Shown here piece by piece: positions 19,990 through 29,639 of a DNA stretch of 64,000 nt; position 1 is the first letter of the stretch; the number at the start of each line of letters is the position of its first letter. Source of the stretch: Alopecurus myosuroides (Eukaryota; Streptophyta; Magnoliopsida; Poales; Poaceae); assembly GCA_028641055.1 (NCBI GenBank), contig CM054058.1, forward strand, positions 82,502,020 through 82,566,019. Reading direction: 5' to 3'. Made by a program: the position numbers and the translations under genes. Under the pieces are notes generated by a model. The model saw only the letters and a program-made list of their open reading frames with translations. It was not told where the DNA came from and did no database searches.

Positions 19990-20365
19990 GCGCGAGTGGA
20001 TAAGCCCGGTTCAGTGAGCGGGAGCCGGGAGTTGCAGAAGTAAACGGCTATTTATTTGAGTTTTGGCGAGATGCGCTTTAAATGTTGAGCAGGGGATCTG
20101 AACGAAAAGGAGAAAGAGATCCATCCCGTGATATCAGGTCAATTATCAAGTGTAAAATCTTGACATTTTGGGGTTTTACCTGGGAAAGTAAGTTAGGTAA
20201 TTGGGGAAGAGCCGGGTTACTATATGGCCACCATGGAGTAAGGCCTAGCTATTTATTGAGGCGCTTTAACCCGGCCTCCACATACTCGTGTGTTTGATAT
20301 CTTTGCAGGGAATAGCGAGCGCTTCAAGGAAGGATCTATGAAGCCCAGGCTATTCTGGGGACTAC

Positions 20366-20845
20366 TGATGGGGGGATGATAACCCGGTAGGCCAAACTCC
20401 AAGGAGTAACCCGGCCCAAAGGACGGTGCGCAGGATCCGGCTAAGGATAAGGAAACTTGTGGAAGGCCCAAGCTTGTAGGCCCAGTAACCCGGATTGTGG
20501 GTTACTGTAAAGGAAAGTTAGGGTTTGTGCGCCGTGTCCGGGTAGGATCCAGGATGCGCCTTGGAGAATAAGCCAGGGGGTACGGGTGCTTTATAAACCG
20601 ACCCCCACGTCTAGTTTAGACAGAGATCTAAGAACCCTAGCAATATCGCTTGATATCGAGCATCTAGTGTAATCCCAGAGTTGAGTTGTTATATCAAGAT
20701 CGGAGACTCGGCGACTTCGATTGCCGGCTACCAGATCGAATTGCACCATGTTTTCCTCTGAGCTAAACCCTCTCCCAAACGCCTGTGTCGTCTAGACCCA
20801 AGATCAGTTACCCCCGGTAACGTCTGCCGTGATTATCCCACGACA
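20366..20845 (+). repeat. 3' LTR of retrotransposon A
   Basis: 480 bp, the same length as the 5' LTR. The preceding CTATTCTGGGGACTAC (20350-20365) fits a polypurine tract. ATATG at 20846-20850 is the right copy of the target duplication. Confidence 0.97.
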
Positions 20846-20850
20846 ATATG

Positions 20851-23800
20851 CTTTGTGGAACACGTGACCCGGGGCTTCCGTCCTCCGGGTCACCCTTTCT
20901 TCCGTGATATTCTGAGCCATTATGGCCTTCGCATTTTTGACATAGGGCCTAACTCCGTGTTAAATATCTCCCACTTCATCGTTCTCTCCGAGTCATACTT
21001 GTGCACTCCGCCAAGTTTGGCTCTTTTCGTCGAGCTTTTCCAGTGCAAACCGTGCCACGAAAGCGGTGACGGGGCACTTCTCGCTTGCGGCGGGGTTTCT
21101 ATCCAGCGCCGCAAGAATTCTCTGATGCCACCCCTCACTCTCAACTCCCACGTCAAACACTGGCAACTCTCATACTTCTATTGCCGAGACACCTCCCCAC
21201 CCGGCCAAAAGAAACTGCCGGGCTACTCGGAGGGCCTTCTCGATATCTCCGAGTCTTTCAACGCCTTTCCCCCTGACTCGGACAGGGAGGCCATCCGGCC
21301 TTTACTAGCCAAAATCTCTGTTCTGTCGGCCCAAGGTCTCATTGGGCTTAACCTGGTGAAAACTTGGGTCGATTTCCGGATCCAACCCAACTCCATCCGC
21401 ACTAAGTTAATGTGCGAGTATTCAGGGCACACCACGGACTCGCTCCGGTACTCCACCCACAGCTTTGCAGCCGGAGATACCAACAAGACTATCAAGAGCT
21501 TCTTGACAGAGAAGCTGGAGGTAATCCGGAATATAGCCGGGTTAGAACCCTTCACGCGTGAGAACCCAGCCCCCAAGGTAAAGACTCGGTTTTCATACTT
21601 TTGCTTTCACACCTTCCACTCGATATGACTAATAACCCTTATTCTTATACCTTCTTCTCAGGCTGATGATCCCTTTTGGAAGATTGAAACTCCTCCTAAC
21701 TCTGAAAATCCAGAGGAGCAAGAGGATGGCACTAATTCGGATGAAGGTACGTTTCGAACTTCACTTAGTTCCTTTGGGTTCGTCGTGTCCCGTTCTTCAT
21801 TTTCCAACTGTGACATTGATAACTTCCAGAGCAAGAGGACAAGGACGAAGAAGAAGAAACTGACGGCAAGGTAGAATCCGCCAGTGATGAGGAGGAAGTG
21901 GAGCCGACAATCAAAGTCGGATCTAAGAGAAAACCCCGAGGGGTCGTCTTCAAGGTTTCATATCGCCTCCTTGTATTCAATTCGTATTCCTTTGATGATA
22001 TACATGAGCTAACTTGACGTTATTCCACTGGCCATATTTGAAGGAGTCGCCCATGACCAAGCGCAGAGCGACTCGAAATTACCCGGGTGATGATGCTCTT
22101 AACCCGGGTATTTCATTGTCTCCGACTCGGCGCGCTGGTATTTACCTTATCCTTTCTCGGACGAAACAATCTTCCTGAACCATTCCCTTATTAATTCCCG
22201 CTTGATACTTTTCAGTTTCGCCCGGGTCCAGCAGCGAATTCCCTTCGGACTTTGCGGTGAATCCCGGGTAAAGTTCCTTTCCTGACGTTCTATCACATTT
22301 TCATCACCCTTTCCTGGTTGTACACTAACTGCTCACTCATACTATCTATAGGGCCACGGTCATTATTAGCGACCAAGAGGATATGGAGACCGATGACCCG
22401 GGTAAGGGGACCCCGACTGATAATACGGCAGCCGCAGCTGGCGGCGAAGGACAAGTGTCACCGATGAACCCGGCCAGTCAAGGAGCCGGGTATCCGATAG
22501 CCTCGCATGCAAGCGAGAAGGAAAAAGCTGCAACTTTGGGTGCGGGGGGAGGAGCACCAGATTCCAACATTCGGATGACCCGGATGCCGTCTCCCGCTAA
22601 GAAGAAAACTCCTTCTCCGGGTTTCCGAGACCCCGGATCTTCTAACACGGGTAATGATACTTTTGACCAGCTGATGAGCACTCTCCTCACTATGAAGACC
22701 TCAGAAAGCAACATTCTAGAGCGCATGGCCGCAGAGCACCAGGTAATAATACTTGATATCTCGCAGTATACACTTAGTCCCCAAGTTCTAAGCATAACTT
22801 TGTTGGAGTTATGCTTGGTAATTTATGCAATAGTCGGCTTGCCATGATACCCGACTGATACTTGTGCTCCTCGTTCTTTACAGGCACAGATGACCCGGTC
22901 TGATGAAGTTTTGCTCAAGACCGAACAACTTCTTCTTGCCGAGGTAAAGCGTAGAGAAGCCCTTGAGGCTGACGTGGAAACCTTGAAGAAGGATGTTTCT
23001 AAATACAAGAAGAAGCACAATACTGCTCAAACCGCACTGAAGAAATTATCGTACCAGGTTACCGATACCTATCGCATCTTGCTTAGTAAGTTTTTGCTGC
23101 CGACTGACTTCATGCCTTTACTTTATTACATGATACTCGGGATTACTGATACGTTCTTACTTTGTTTCAACTGCAGGTGCCAACCTTGCGGCCCCAGAGG
23201 AGGATGCCATTGCAAAGGCTAAAACTTTAAAGACTGTGCTCCGGACTTTCTTTGCCGGCACGAAGTTTATACTGGACGCCGTGAAATGGCCTACTGAGGT
23301 ATATCCGGGTGAAGAAAATCTTATCCAAGCCTGCTCCACCGTGCCTGCCTGGATTGAAATCTGGAAACGCTCGGCATGCCGGATTGGTATGACCCGGGCC
23401 TTTACCCTGGCTAAGGCTTATTTTCCGAAGCTTGATCTGGCAAAGGTAATATCCGGGTTTCCAGAATTCAAAGCGAATGGCTCCAAGTTTGCACCCAAGG
23501 ACTTCAAGGCCATACAGTCCGCAGTGCGTCATTCGGCCACCACTTTGGCCGATAGTATGGATCTGAACACAATTATGAGTGCGTACGATGCTGAAGGCAA
23601 AATCATTACGGAGGACGCACCCCCGCCCTTTGATATTTTGGAGAAATGGGCTGCTGACTCGGCCAGGAAGAGGGAAGAAACTGCGAAGAGAGAGGCCGAA
23701 TTAGGATCAGAGCCAACCACCTCTACACCAGCTGTTCTTCCGCCTGTCCGTCCTGTCGCGAAGAATCCGGGTGATGATGCCGGGATAGCTAAAGAACAAG

Positions 23801-23862
23801 TCCAGGAGCAAGACCCGGAGGGCAAGGGCAAAGATGTGGACCCTACTCAGGAAGCCGAATAG
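20851..23862 (+). pseudogene. Antisense spliced gene of B (PF04195-like), main part
   Basis: This continues the exon begun at 2827. Exons are 20851-21577, 21662-21746, 21830-21954, 22044-22137, 22216-22267, 22352-22742, 22884-23085 and 23177-23862, with GT/AG borders. Once the A insertion is ignored every exon is open in phase, ending at the TAG at 23860-23862. The first exon holds the PF04195-like region (GHPFFRDILSHYGLRIFDIG). Exons 2-6 encode an acidic then basic, Ser/Thr-rich linker, exon 7 a Glu/Lys/Leu coiled coil (LLLAEVKRREALEADVETLK), and exon 8 a Phe/Trp-containing globular region and an acidic tail. There is no transposase or enzyme motif. The family is known from plant gypsy elements; its function is not. 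Confidence 0.88.
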
Positions 23863-24927
23863 GCAAATGCCATCAAAATACTTCGATCATCTGATGCTTT
23901 TATTCAAAACAAGTATTCTTTTGACGGTGCGCCTGTGCACCCTTGATACTGGTGTCGCAATTTGTAACGCACTTTAATTCTGTGATACACTTCGTGCCTT
24001 TCTAGGCCTTTTGATGAACTTGATACTTGTCTATTTTTGAACTTATTCTTGATATCCAACTTTCTTTTCATTTCTTTTTATTCTCCTCTTTATTTCCGAG
24101 TATCGTGAGTTTTGACAGGTGGACTTTTCTTTAAGTCCCCAAGTCCCCACGACTCGGACATTGGGGTCTTTCGAGCTTAGCGACGAAACAACTTGATTCT
24201 GTTTCGAAACCCACAGTCCCCAAGGCCCGAATTTCCGAGTCTGTGGTGTGTGGTCTTTTCGAAGAGAACAAACTTGCTGTTGCTAAGCCGAAACCCGGAA
24301 TTGTTTCATATAGATAATGAAGTTATTCTTGATAAACGTTGAGTTTCCAGCTATTAGCCTTGTACTCTGCATAACTTGTGGTTTAGATGACCCTTTTGAC
24401 TATCTTGTACTGTAAGCCGGCTTTCGCGTGGATACCATGTTGTTACATCTATACGAAAACAGGGTCAGACAAGTCCCCTTGGGCTTCATGGCTGATTGTA
24501 ATCGTAAGCGAGCAAATCATGCCACTTTAGTGCGAGTCACATCTAGCTTAAGTAAGAAAAGTCAAGAAAATTTGGCTCCTTTGTCCGGTTATAAGATTGC
24601 AGCCGTACTCTTTTGCGAGTAATCGGCCCTTATAACTCATAGGCATCAAGGCCGGGTCTTTGGGTTTGTGGCTGTGCTATTCAAGCAATCATCCCCCGAG
24701 ACCTATATATATTCAACATACTTAATGATACTGATGTATTGATAGCAATGGATACTACTTACCTGTAACCGAAGTAAAGATTGTAACAAAATAGGACTTG
24801 ATAACCATCTCTTTATTGATACGAGAAAGTTTGGGTCAGCAGGCCGCCTCATTAAAAACCTTCCAGTCCCCTTAGGTACCATGGGTAGGAAAAGAGCGCG
24901 TCTGAAACTAGCTGCCCGTTACATTGT
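23863..24927. other. Spacer between convergent genes of B
   Basis: About 1.06 kb between the 3' ends of the antisense gene (plus) and gag-pro (minus). It shows what A's spacer looked like before F inserted. It holds the small ORF described below. Any read-through of the two genes would give complementary RNA here. Confidence 0.7.
24428..24622 (+). CDS. Small conserved ORF in B spacer, 64 aa, unknown
   Basis: The counterpart of 7414-7608 in A; both start MDTMLLHLYENR and differ at about three residues. It follows the antisense gene on the same strand after about 565 bp. It may be a chance frame kept by shared ancestry. No domain recognised. Confidence 0.25.
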   Translation: MDTMLLHLYENRVRQVPLGFMADCNRKRANHATLVRVTSSLSKKSQENLAPLSGYKIAAVLFCE

Positions 24928-27900
24928 TTAGTTCTTCTTGGGAACCGGTCCCGGGCTGACGTGACCGATACACATTCTCCATTTGTTGGACTTTTTCATG
25001 ATAAGTACCGGGTTTACTAGCCAACCCGGGTGAGGTGTTTCCATAACGCGGCTGGCTGTGAGCGGCCGTGCAGTTTCTTCTCCTATACCAGATTGTTTGG
25101 AGGAATCATCCTTGACAAAAGCCACCATCTTGTGCTGCCTTGGACTTTGCTCGTTCGCCTTCAGTGCTTGGCCTTTTTGATGTGGTTCTGTCCTCCGGGT
25201 CTGCTTGAGACCGGTAATGCTTGAGTTCCTCTTTTCTACAGGCTTGCTCGGCCATTGCTGCGTCTCCTTCATCGCATTCAGCTGCTATATCTCGATTTCC
25301 ATGTATGGTAATGGTCTGCTTAGGACCCGGGATTTTTAGCTGTAGATACACGTAACACGGCCTAGCCATGAATTTAGCATAAGCCGGCCTTCCGAATAGC
25401 GCGTGATAAGGACTGCGCAATTTGACCACCTCAAAAGTGAGCCACTCAACTCGATAGTTATCCTTTGATTCCCCAAAAGCTACCTCCAATGCGATTTTTC
25501 CCTCGGGGCACGCTGAATGACCCGGCACTATCCCATGAAAAATTGTTGAACTTTTTTGTAGCTGAGACTCCTTGAGGCCCATGCGTAAGAAGGTTTCCCA
25601 ATACAGTATATTGATGCTACTTCCACCGTCCATCAAAACCTTTTTCAGCTCATACCCATTGACCTGCGGTGCGACTACTAATGCTAAGACTCCCGGGTGT
25701 TCTATTCTTTCCGGGTGATCCCTTCTGCTCCATGTTACGTCCTGTTCTGACCATCTCAGGTATCTCGGGACAGCCGAAGAAACTGAGTTGACCGCTTGCT
25801 TCAGTATCTTTTGTCCTTGTTAGAACCTCCTGTGGTATGCACGTGATATTGACCCAACTGTTTGGGGTTGGCCTGGAAACCTCCTGCTCCCCCTTGGTTA
25901 TTACCTTGATTTCCAGCTGCCGGGTTACCGGCTGGGGGTGGGCCGTTGCCCGGGTTTCCACCTGGACCCGGTCCTCCTCCCCGACCTGCACCTCGCATGG
26001 CTCTGTTCACTTCCTCATTCTTCCATCTCTGTAGGTCGGCGCACTGCTCCAAGGAGTGGTTAGCTGGCCTACCGTTCCTGCTGTGCTTCGGGCATGCCAT
26101 TCTGAATATGTCCCAATTATTACTCGGCCTTGGTGGCCCTTGATAGTTTCCTCCATTGTGATGTCCAGTATTGAAATTTCCTTCTGCCCTGGGTCTGGAA
26201 GATCCGGCTTCAGTATTGGCGACAAACTCGGAGCCTCCTTCAAACGGGCGCTTGTTCTGGCTGTTGTTACCCGGCGCTGATCCGTTGCCGGTTCTCCCGT
26301 TATTACTTATGTTTGCTTTTGCTTTTTTATCGTCAGTTTTCTCTTCCGTAGTGTCCGTTGCGGCATGTTTGTTGCATGCATCCATCAATTCTCCCATTGT
26401 AACCTTTGAGGCATTCCGACTAGATTTCATGCGAGTTAACTTTTGTACTAAAGGTGTGTACTTGCAGGTCTTTGCCATAGCTTGCAGCGCATCCTTGGGC
26501 TGAATATCCGTAGATGAATGAAGAATTTCCATAACCCGACACACCCAGCTGCGCGCCGATTCTCCCTTCTTCTGAACACATCGCTCTAGGTCATCAATAG
26601 TGAATAACTTTCTGCACGTCCCGTGAAAGTGCTTGATAAACGCAGTTTTCAATTCTTCCCATGACTTAATAGATCCTTCCAGTAGATTGGCAAACCATAA
26701 CTTTGCTGCTCCCTCTGACATCATTAGATACATGAATTTGGCTTGAAGATTCTCGGACGCATTGCGAATCGACATGGCCATCTCATAACTGCTCAACCAT
26801 GTTTCCGGATCCATGGTTGGCTCGTAATTTACTACTTTACCCGGTTCTTTGAACTTTTCCGGGTAAGGCTCAGCCCTGATGCTATCCGAAAGACACTTAG
26901 GTCCTGCAAGAATGGTCGAAGCTGGTCTTACTCGGGAAACGTGTGATCCTGCAGGGGGTACAGCTGGACGCGGTACTGCTGGCATCCCATGTACCGCAGA
27001 CCCGGCCACGGCTCTCCTGGCTCTGGAACTGTCCACCATGGCCTGTGCTGCTGATGCTGCTGGTACTGCCTGAATGTGTGGAGGAGGCGGCATTTGCTGC
27101 TGCTCTTCCCTCCGCCGTGCCGAACTTGTTTGGATGTTTCCAGCGTTACCTTGCTGTTGGCTGACATATGGTGTCCCATGCATTCCACTTCTGTGATCCG
27201 GGTAATTAACCTGTTGCGCCACCGCGGTGCGCAGCATATCTATCGCCCGCCGGGTCTCCTCTGCGTGGGGTGACTCTCTCACGGGGATTTGATTTAGTGC
27301 AAGCGTTGCCGCGTACACGTTGTCCATGGGATTGTTGTAATGACCCGCTGGTGTGCGAAAACGCGATGGTGGTGGTGGTGGTGGCGGTGGTACAGTATTG
27401 CCGGTAGTAACTCCAGTCTGTGGTGCGGGTAACCCGGCCTGCGTGTCTACCGGCTGTGCTCCTCCGGTTGTTGGCTGAGGGGCGGTTCCTTGATTTGCCG
27501 CTGGAATCGGCTGATCCTGAGGCGTGATAAATAGTGCGGCCGGGTTTATGACTCCTCCCAATGCTGGCAATCTGGTTTGGTGCCTTTGATGTATTCTAGT
27601 CGTTTCCTCTCGGAGCCGGGTTTCCAGTGCATCCAGCTCGCGTTGTCGTGTGGCCATCCCTTGTCTTTCTGCTTCTACTTGCCTCCTCTGCTGCTCCAAT
27701 GCGCGACGGGCTACGTCCAAATCCCTAACACGTTCCGCCGCGTTCTCTGGAGTGATAACTGTGGCAAGAACTGTCGGATCTAGGATCAGATTGTTGTCGA
27801 ACAAGGCCGGATGTTGTGGATTGGAAGGACCCGCTCCTGGTGTCCGGTTTGCTAGGAATCCAAACGTGTTCGCGTGTAACTCTTTTTCTGGCGCTTGACT

Positions 27901-28479
27901 GGTAACCGATGCCGACTCTCCGTCAACCTGGGCCAAAACCGTGTTTCCGTTAGCCGGCCCTTGCTGCCGGGTTAATGCTTGTGCTGACCCGGCCGCGGCC
28001 GCGGTTACGGTCTCTTGGTTGAGATTGGTCGCGGAAGCCGTGTAAACCGCAACTCGGTATATGATGCTTGGCGCGAATTCATGCTGTTCCTCTTCGCTGT
28101 TATTCTCCTCATACCGGTTCTCCAGCAGATCCAGGATGGACTCGGCATCATCCTCTCTTTCGACCCGGTCACGCGGGGTCCATGCCGGTTCCTCCGGCTG
28201 TTCCCACTTTGCGATGGGTTCTTCTGTCGGATATGTCGTTCCAACTGATTCTTCTTCATCTGATTGGATATAAGTGGCCTCCCCTGACACAGAATCAGAT
28301 CCAGAATTGTCAGGGGTCGAACCGGAAGTACATACCATACCGATGAAGACGCTGATCTGGCCGATCGTCACAATAGATCCGGATTCGAGGTGATCCGACT
28401 CCGGCCCCCAGCCGGAATCGTCCACCATCTTCTCTCCTTTGTGGTCGATGTAGATTTCGCCGGCGACAAGATTCTCCAT
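24928..28479 (-). pseudogene. Gag-protease of B with RT stub, two frameshifts
   Basis: The counterpart of A's 3574-7113, starting at MENLVAGEIYIDHKG just after the primer site. The gag domain, the zinc-knuckle-like CPKHSRNGRPANHSLEQC and the protease motif MDGGSSINILY are present. Relative to A, a one-base loss in an A-run near 25810 shifts the frame before the protease, and an eight-base loss near 25125 shifts it again after the protease. The end is the same RT stub (HPGWLVNPVLIMKKSN) and the same short tail as in A, so the pol deletion predates the split of the two copies. The poly-Pro stretch (near 27380) is longer than in A. Confidence 0.9.
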
Positions 28480-28523
28480 GTTCTTCCGAGCTTCTCCCGT
28501 GATGTAAACACCTTTGGACGCAG

Positions 28524-28541
28524 GCCCCACGGTGGGCGCCA
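28524..28541 (-). promoter_or_regulatory. Primer-binding site of B
   Basis: Reverse complement of TGGCGCCCACCGTGGGGC, two bases inside the 5' LTR, identical to A's site. Confidence 0.75.
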
Positions 28542-28543
28542 AC

Positions 28544-29019
28544 TGTCGTGGGATAATCACGGCAGACGTTACCGGGGGTAACTGATCTTGGGGCAAGACG
28601 ACACAGGCGTTTGGGAGAGGGTTTAGCTCAGAGGAAAGCATGATGGAACTCGATCTGGTAGCCGGCAATCAAGTCACCGAGTCTCCGATCTCAAGTTATT
28701 AACTCAGCTCTCGTGTTACACTGGATACTCGATACCAAACGATATTGCTAGGGTTCTTAGATCTCCCTCAACTAATCCTAGGGGTCGGTTTATAAAGCAC
28801 CCATACCCCCCGTCTTGTTCTCCAAGGCGCACCCTGGATCCTACCCGGACACCACATACAAACCCTAACTTTCCTTTACCATAACCCACAATCCGGGTTA
28901 CGAGACCTACAAACTTGGGCCTTCCAGAAGTTTCTTCATCCTTAGCCGGATCTTGCGCAGCGTCCTTTGGGCCGGGTTATACCTTGGAGTTGGCCTACCG
29001 GGTTATTATCCCTCCATCA
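28544..29019 (-). repeat. 5' LTR of retrotransposon B
   Basis: 476 bp with intact TG..CA ends, followed by the target duplication ACATC at 29020-29024. TATAAA on the minus strand at 28789-28794. Confidence 0.95.
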
Positions 29020-29024
29020 ACATC

Positions 29025-29351
29025 TCCCCACTCACCGGGCCTTTATTGGAAAGCAGGTAGGCAACACACGGCGCCGGACGAGCTCCTGCTCATCCACTCA
29101 CCCCTCCTCGTCGTGCGGCAGAACAAGGGCTGAGTGATTTTACTGTGCTGGGCCTCCGAGTCTTGGTACGCCTCCTCTTATCCCTCTCCAACCTATTGGT
29201 TTCCATTATGTTGTCTTGTTGCTCGACCCATTGGCGGAGCCTACTGAATGTACTATGCATAGCCATGTTTCCGGAAAACATTACATATATGCACTTTGTA
29301 GATATAGAGCTCCAGGTCCTCACGTTTAATAATCCTCTTATGCTGGGACAG
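29025..29351 (+). other. Captured host sequence, probable intron upstream of GH1 exon
   Basis: No clear coding sequence. It ends in a typical intron 3' end (TTATGCTGGGACAG) directly before the GH1 exon. Its left part continues the GC-rich leader-like sequence of 960-1160 once B is removed. Confidence 0.35.
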
Positions 29352-29598
29352 GAGGATGTATATCTCATGAAAGGCTTGAATTTCGATGCCTACCCGTTTT
29401 CTATCTCATGGTCCAGAATCTTCCCAGGTACATACATAATTTGACTGAAGTCGTAGCATGCTCGTACTTGAGCCCCATAATTTTCTGACTGAACACACGG
29501 ACTCGTCTTTGATTTCTGGAGATGGTGAAGGAAAAGTTAACGAAGAAGGTGTAGCTTAGTACAACAATCTGATAGACTACCTCCTTCAGAAAGGTGTA
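29352..29598 (+). pseudogene. GH1 beta-glucosidase gene fragment, two exons
   Basis: The first exon (29352-29427) encodes EDVYLMKGLNFDAYPFSISW then SRIFP. An intron (29428-29521, GTACAT...TGGAG) follows. The second exon (29522 to about 29598) encodes DGEGKVNEEGVA, stop, YNNLIDYLLQK. Spliced, this matches the start of the catalytic barrel of plant family-1 beta-glucosidases, which hydrolyse beta-glucosides. The TAG at 29557-29559 lies where the family usually has Tyr, and the Pro in AYPFS replaces the usual Arg. All other exons, including the acid/base and nucleophile glutamates, are missing. It lies on the opposite strand between parts of CACTA E's TNPA gene, so it may have been captured by E. 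Confidence 0.85.
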
Positions 29599-29639
29599 CA
29601 TCATGGAAATACAACTATTTGAACCTCTGAAACTTCCAT

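Larger units (their letters stand above)
3030..20845 (+). mobile_element. Ty3/gypsy-type LTR retrotransposon A, pol-deleted, contains CACTA F
   Basis: Two 480-bp LTRs (3030-3509 and 20366-20845) with TG..CA ends are flanked by ATATG at 3025-3029 and 20846-20850. Without CACTA F the element is 9,965 bp, close to B's 10,038 bp, and it has the same parts in the same order: LTR, primer site, gag-protease with RT stub, spacer, antisense gene, polypurine tract, LTR. By eye the LTRs differ at about seven sites (about 98.5% identical), so it is a recent insertion. Mobilisation would need pol supplied by a relative; that is an inference. Confidence 0.97.
1161..29019 (-). mobile_element. Ty3/gypsy-type LTR retrotransposon B, pol-deleted, contains A
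   Basis: Two LTRs (1161-1637, 28544-29019) in direct orientation are flanked by ACATC at 1156-1160 and 29020-29024. The gag-protease gene, primer site and 5' LTR lie on the right and read on the minus strand. An antisense spliced gene reads on the plus strand from the left. Element A sits inside that gene; without A and its duplicated 5 bp, B is 10,038 bp. By eye the two LTRs differ at roughly 11 positions over 477 bp, more than A's pair, as expected if A is younger. RT, RNase H and integrase are absent. Confidence 0.95.
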
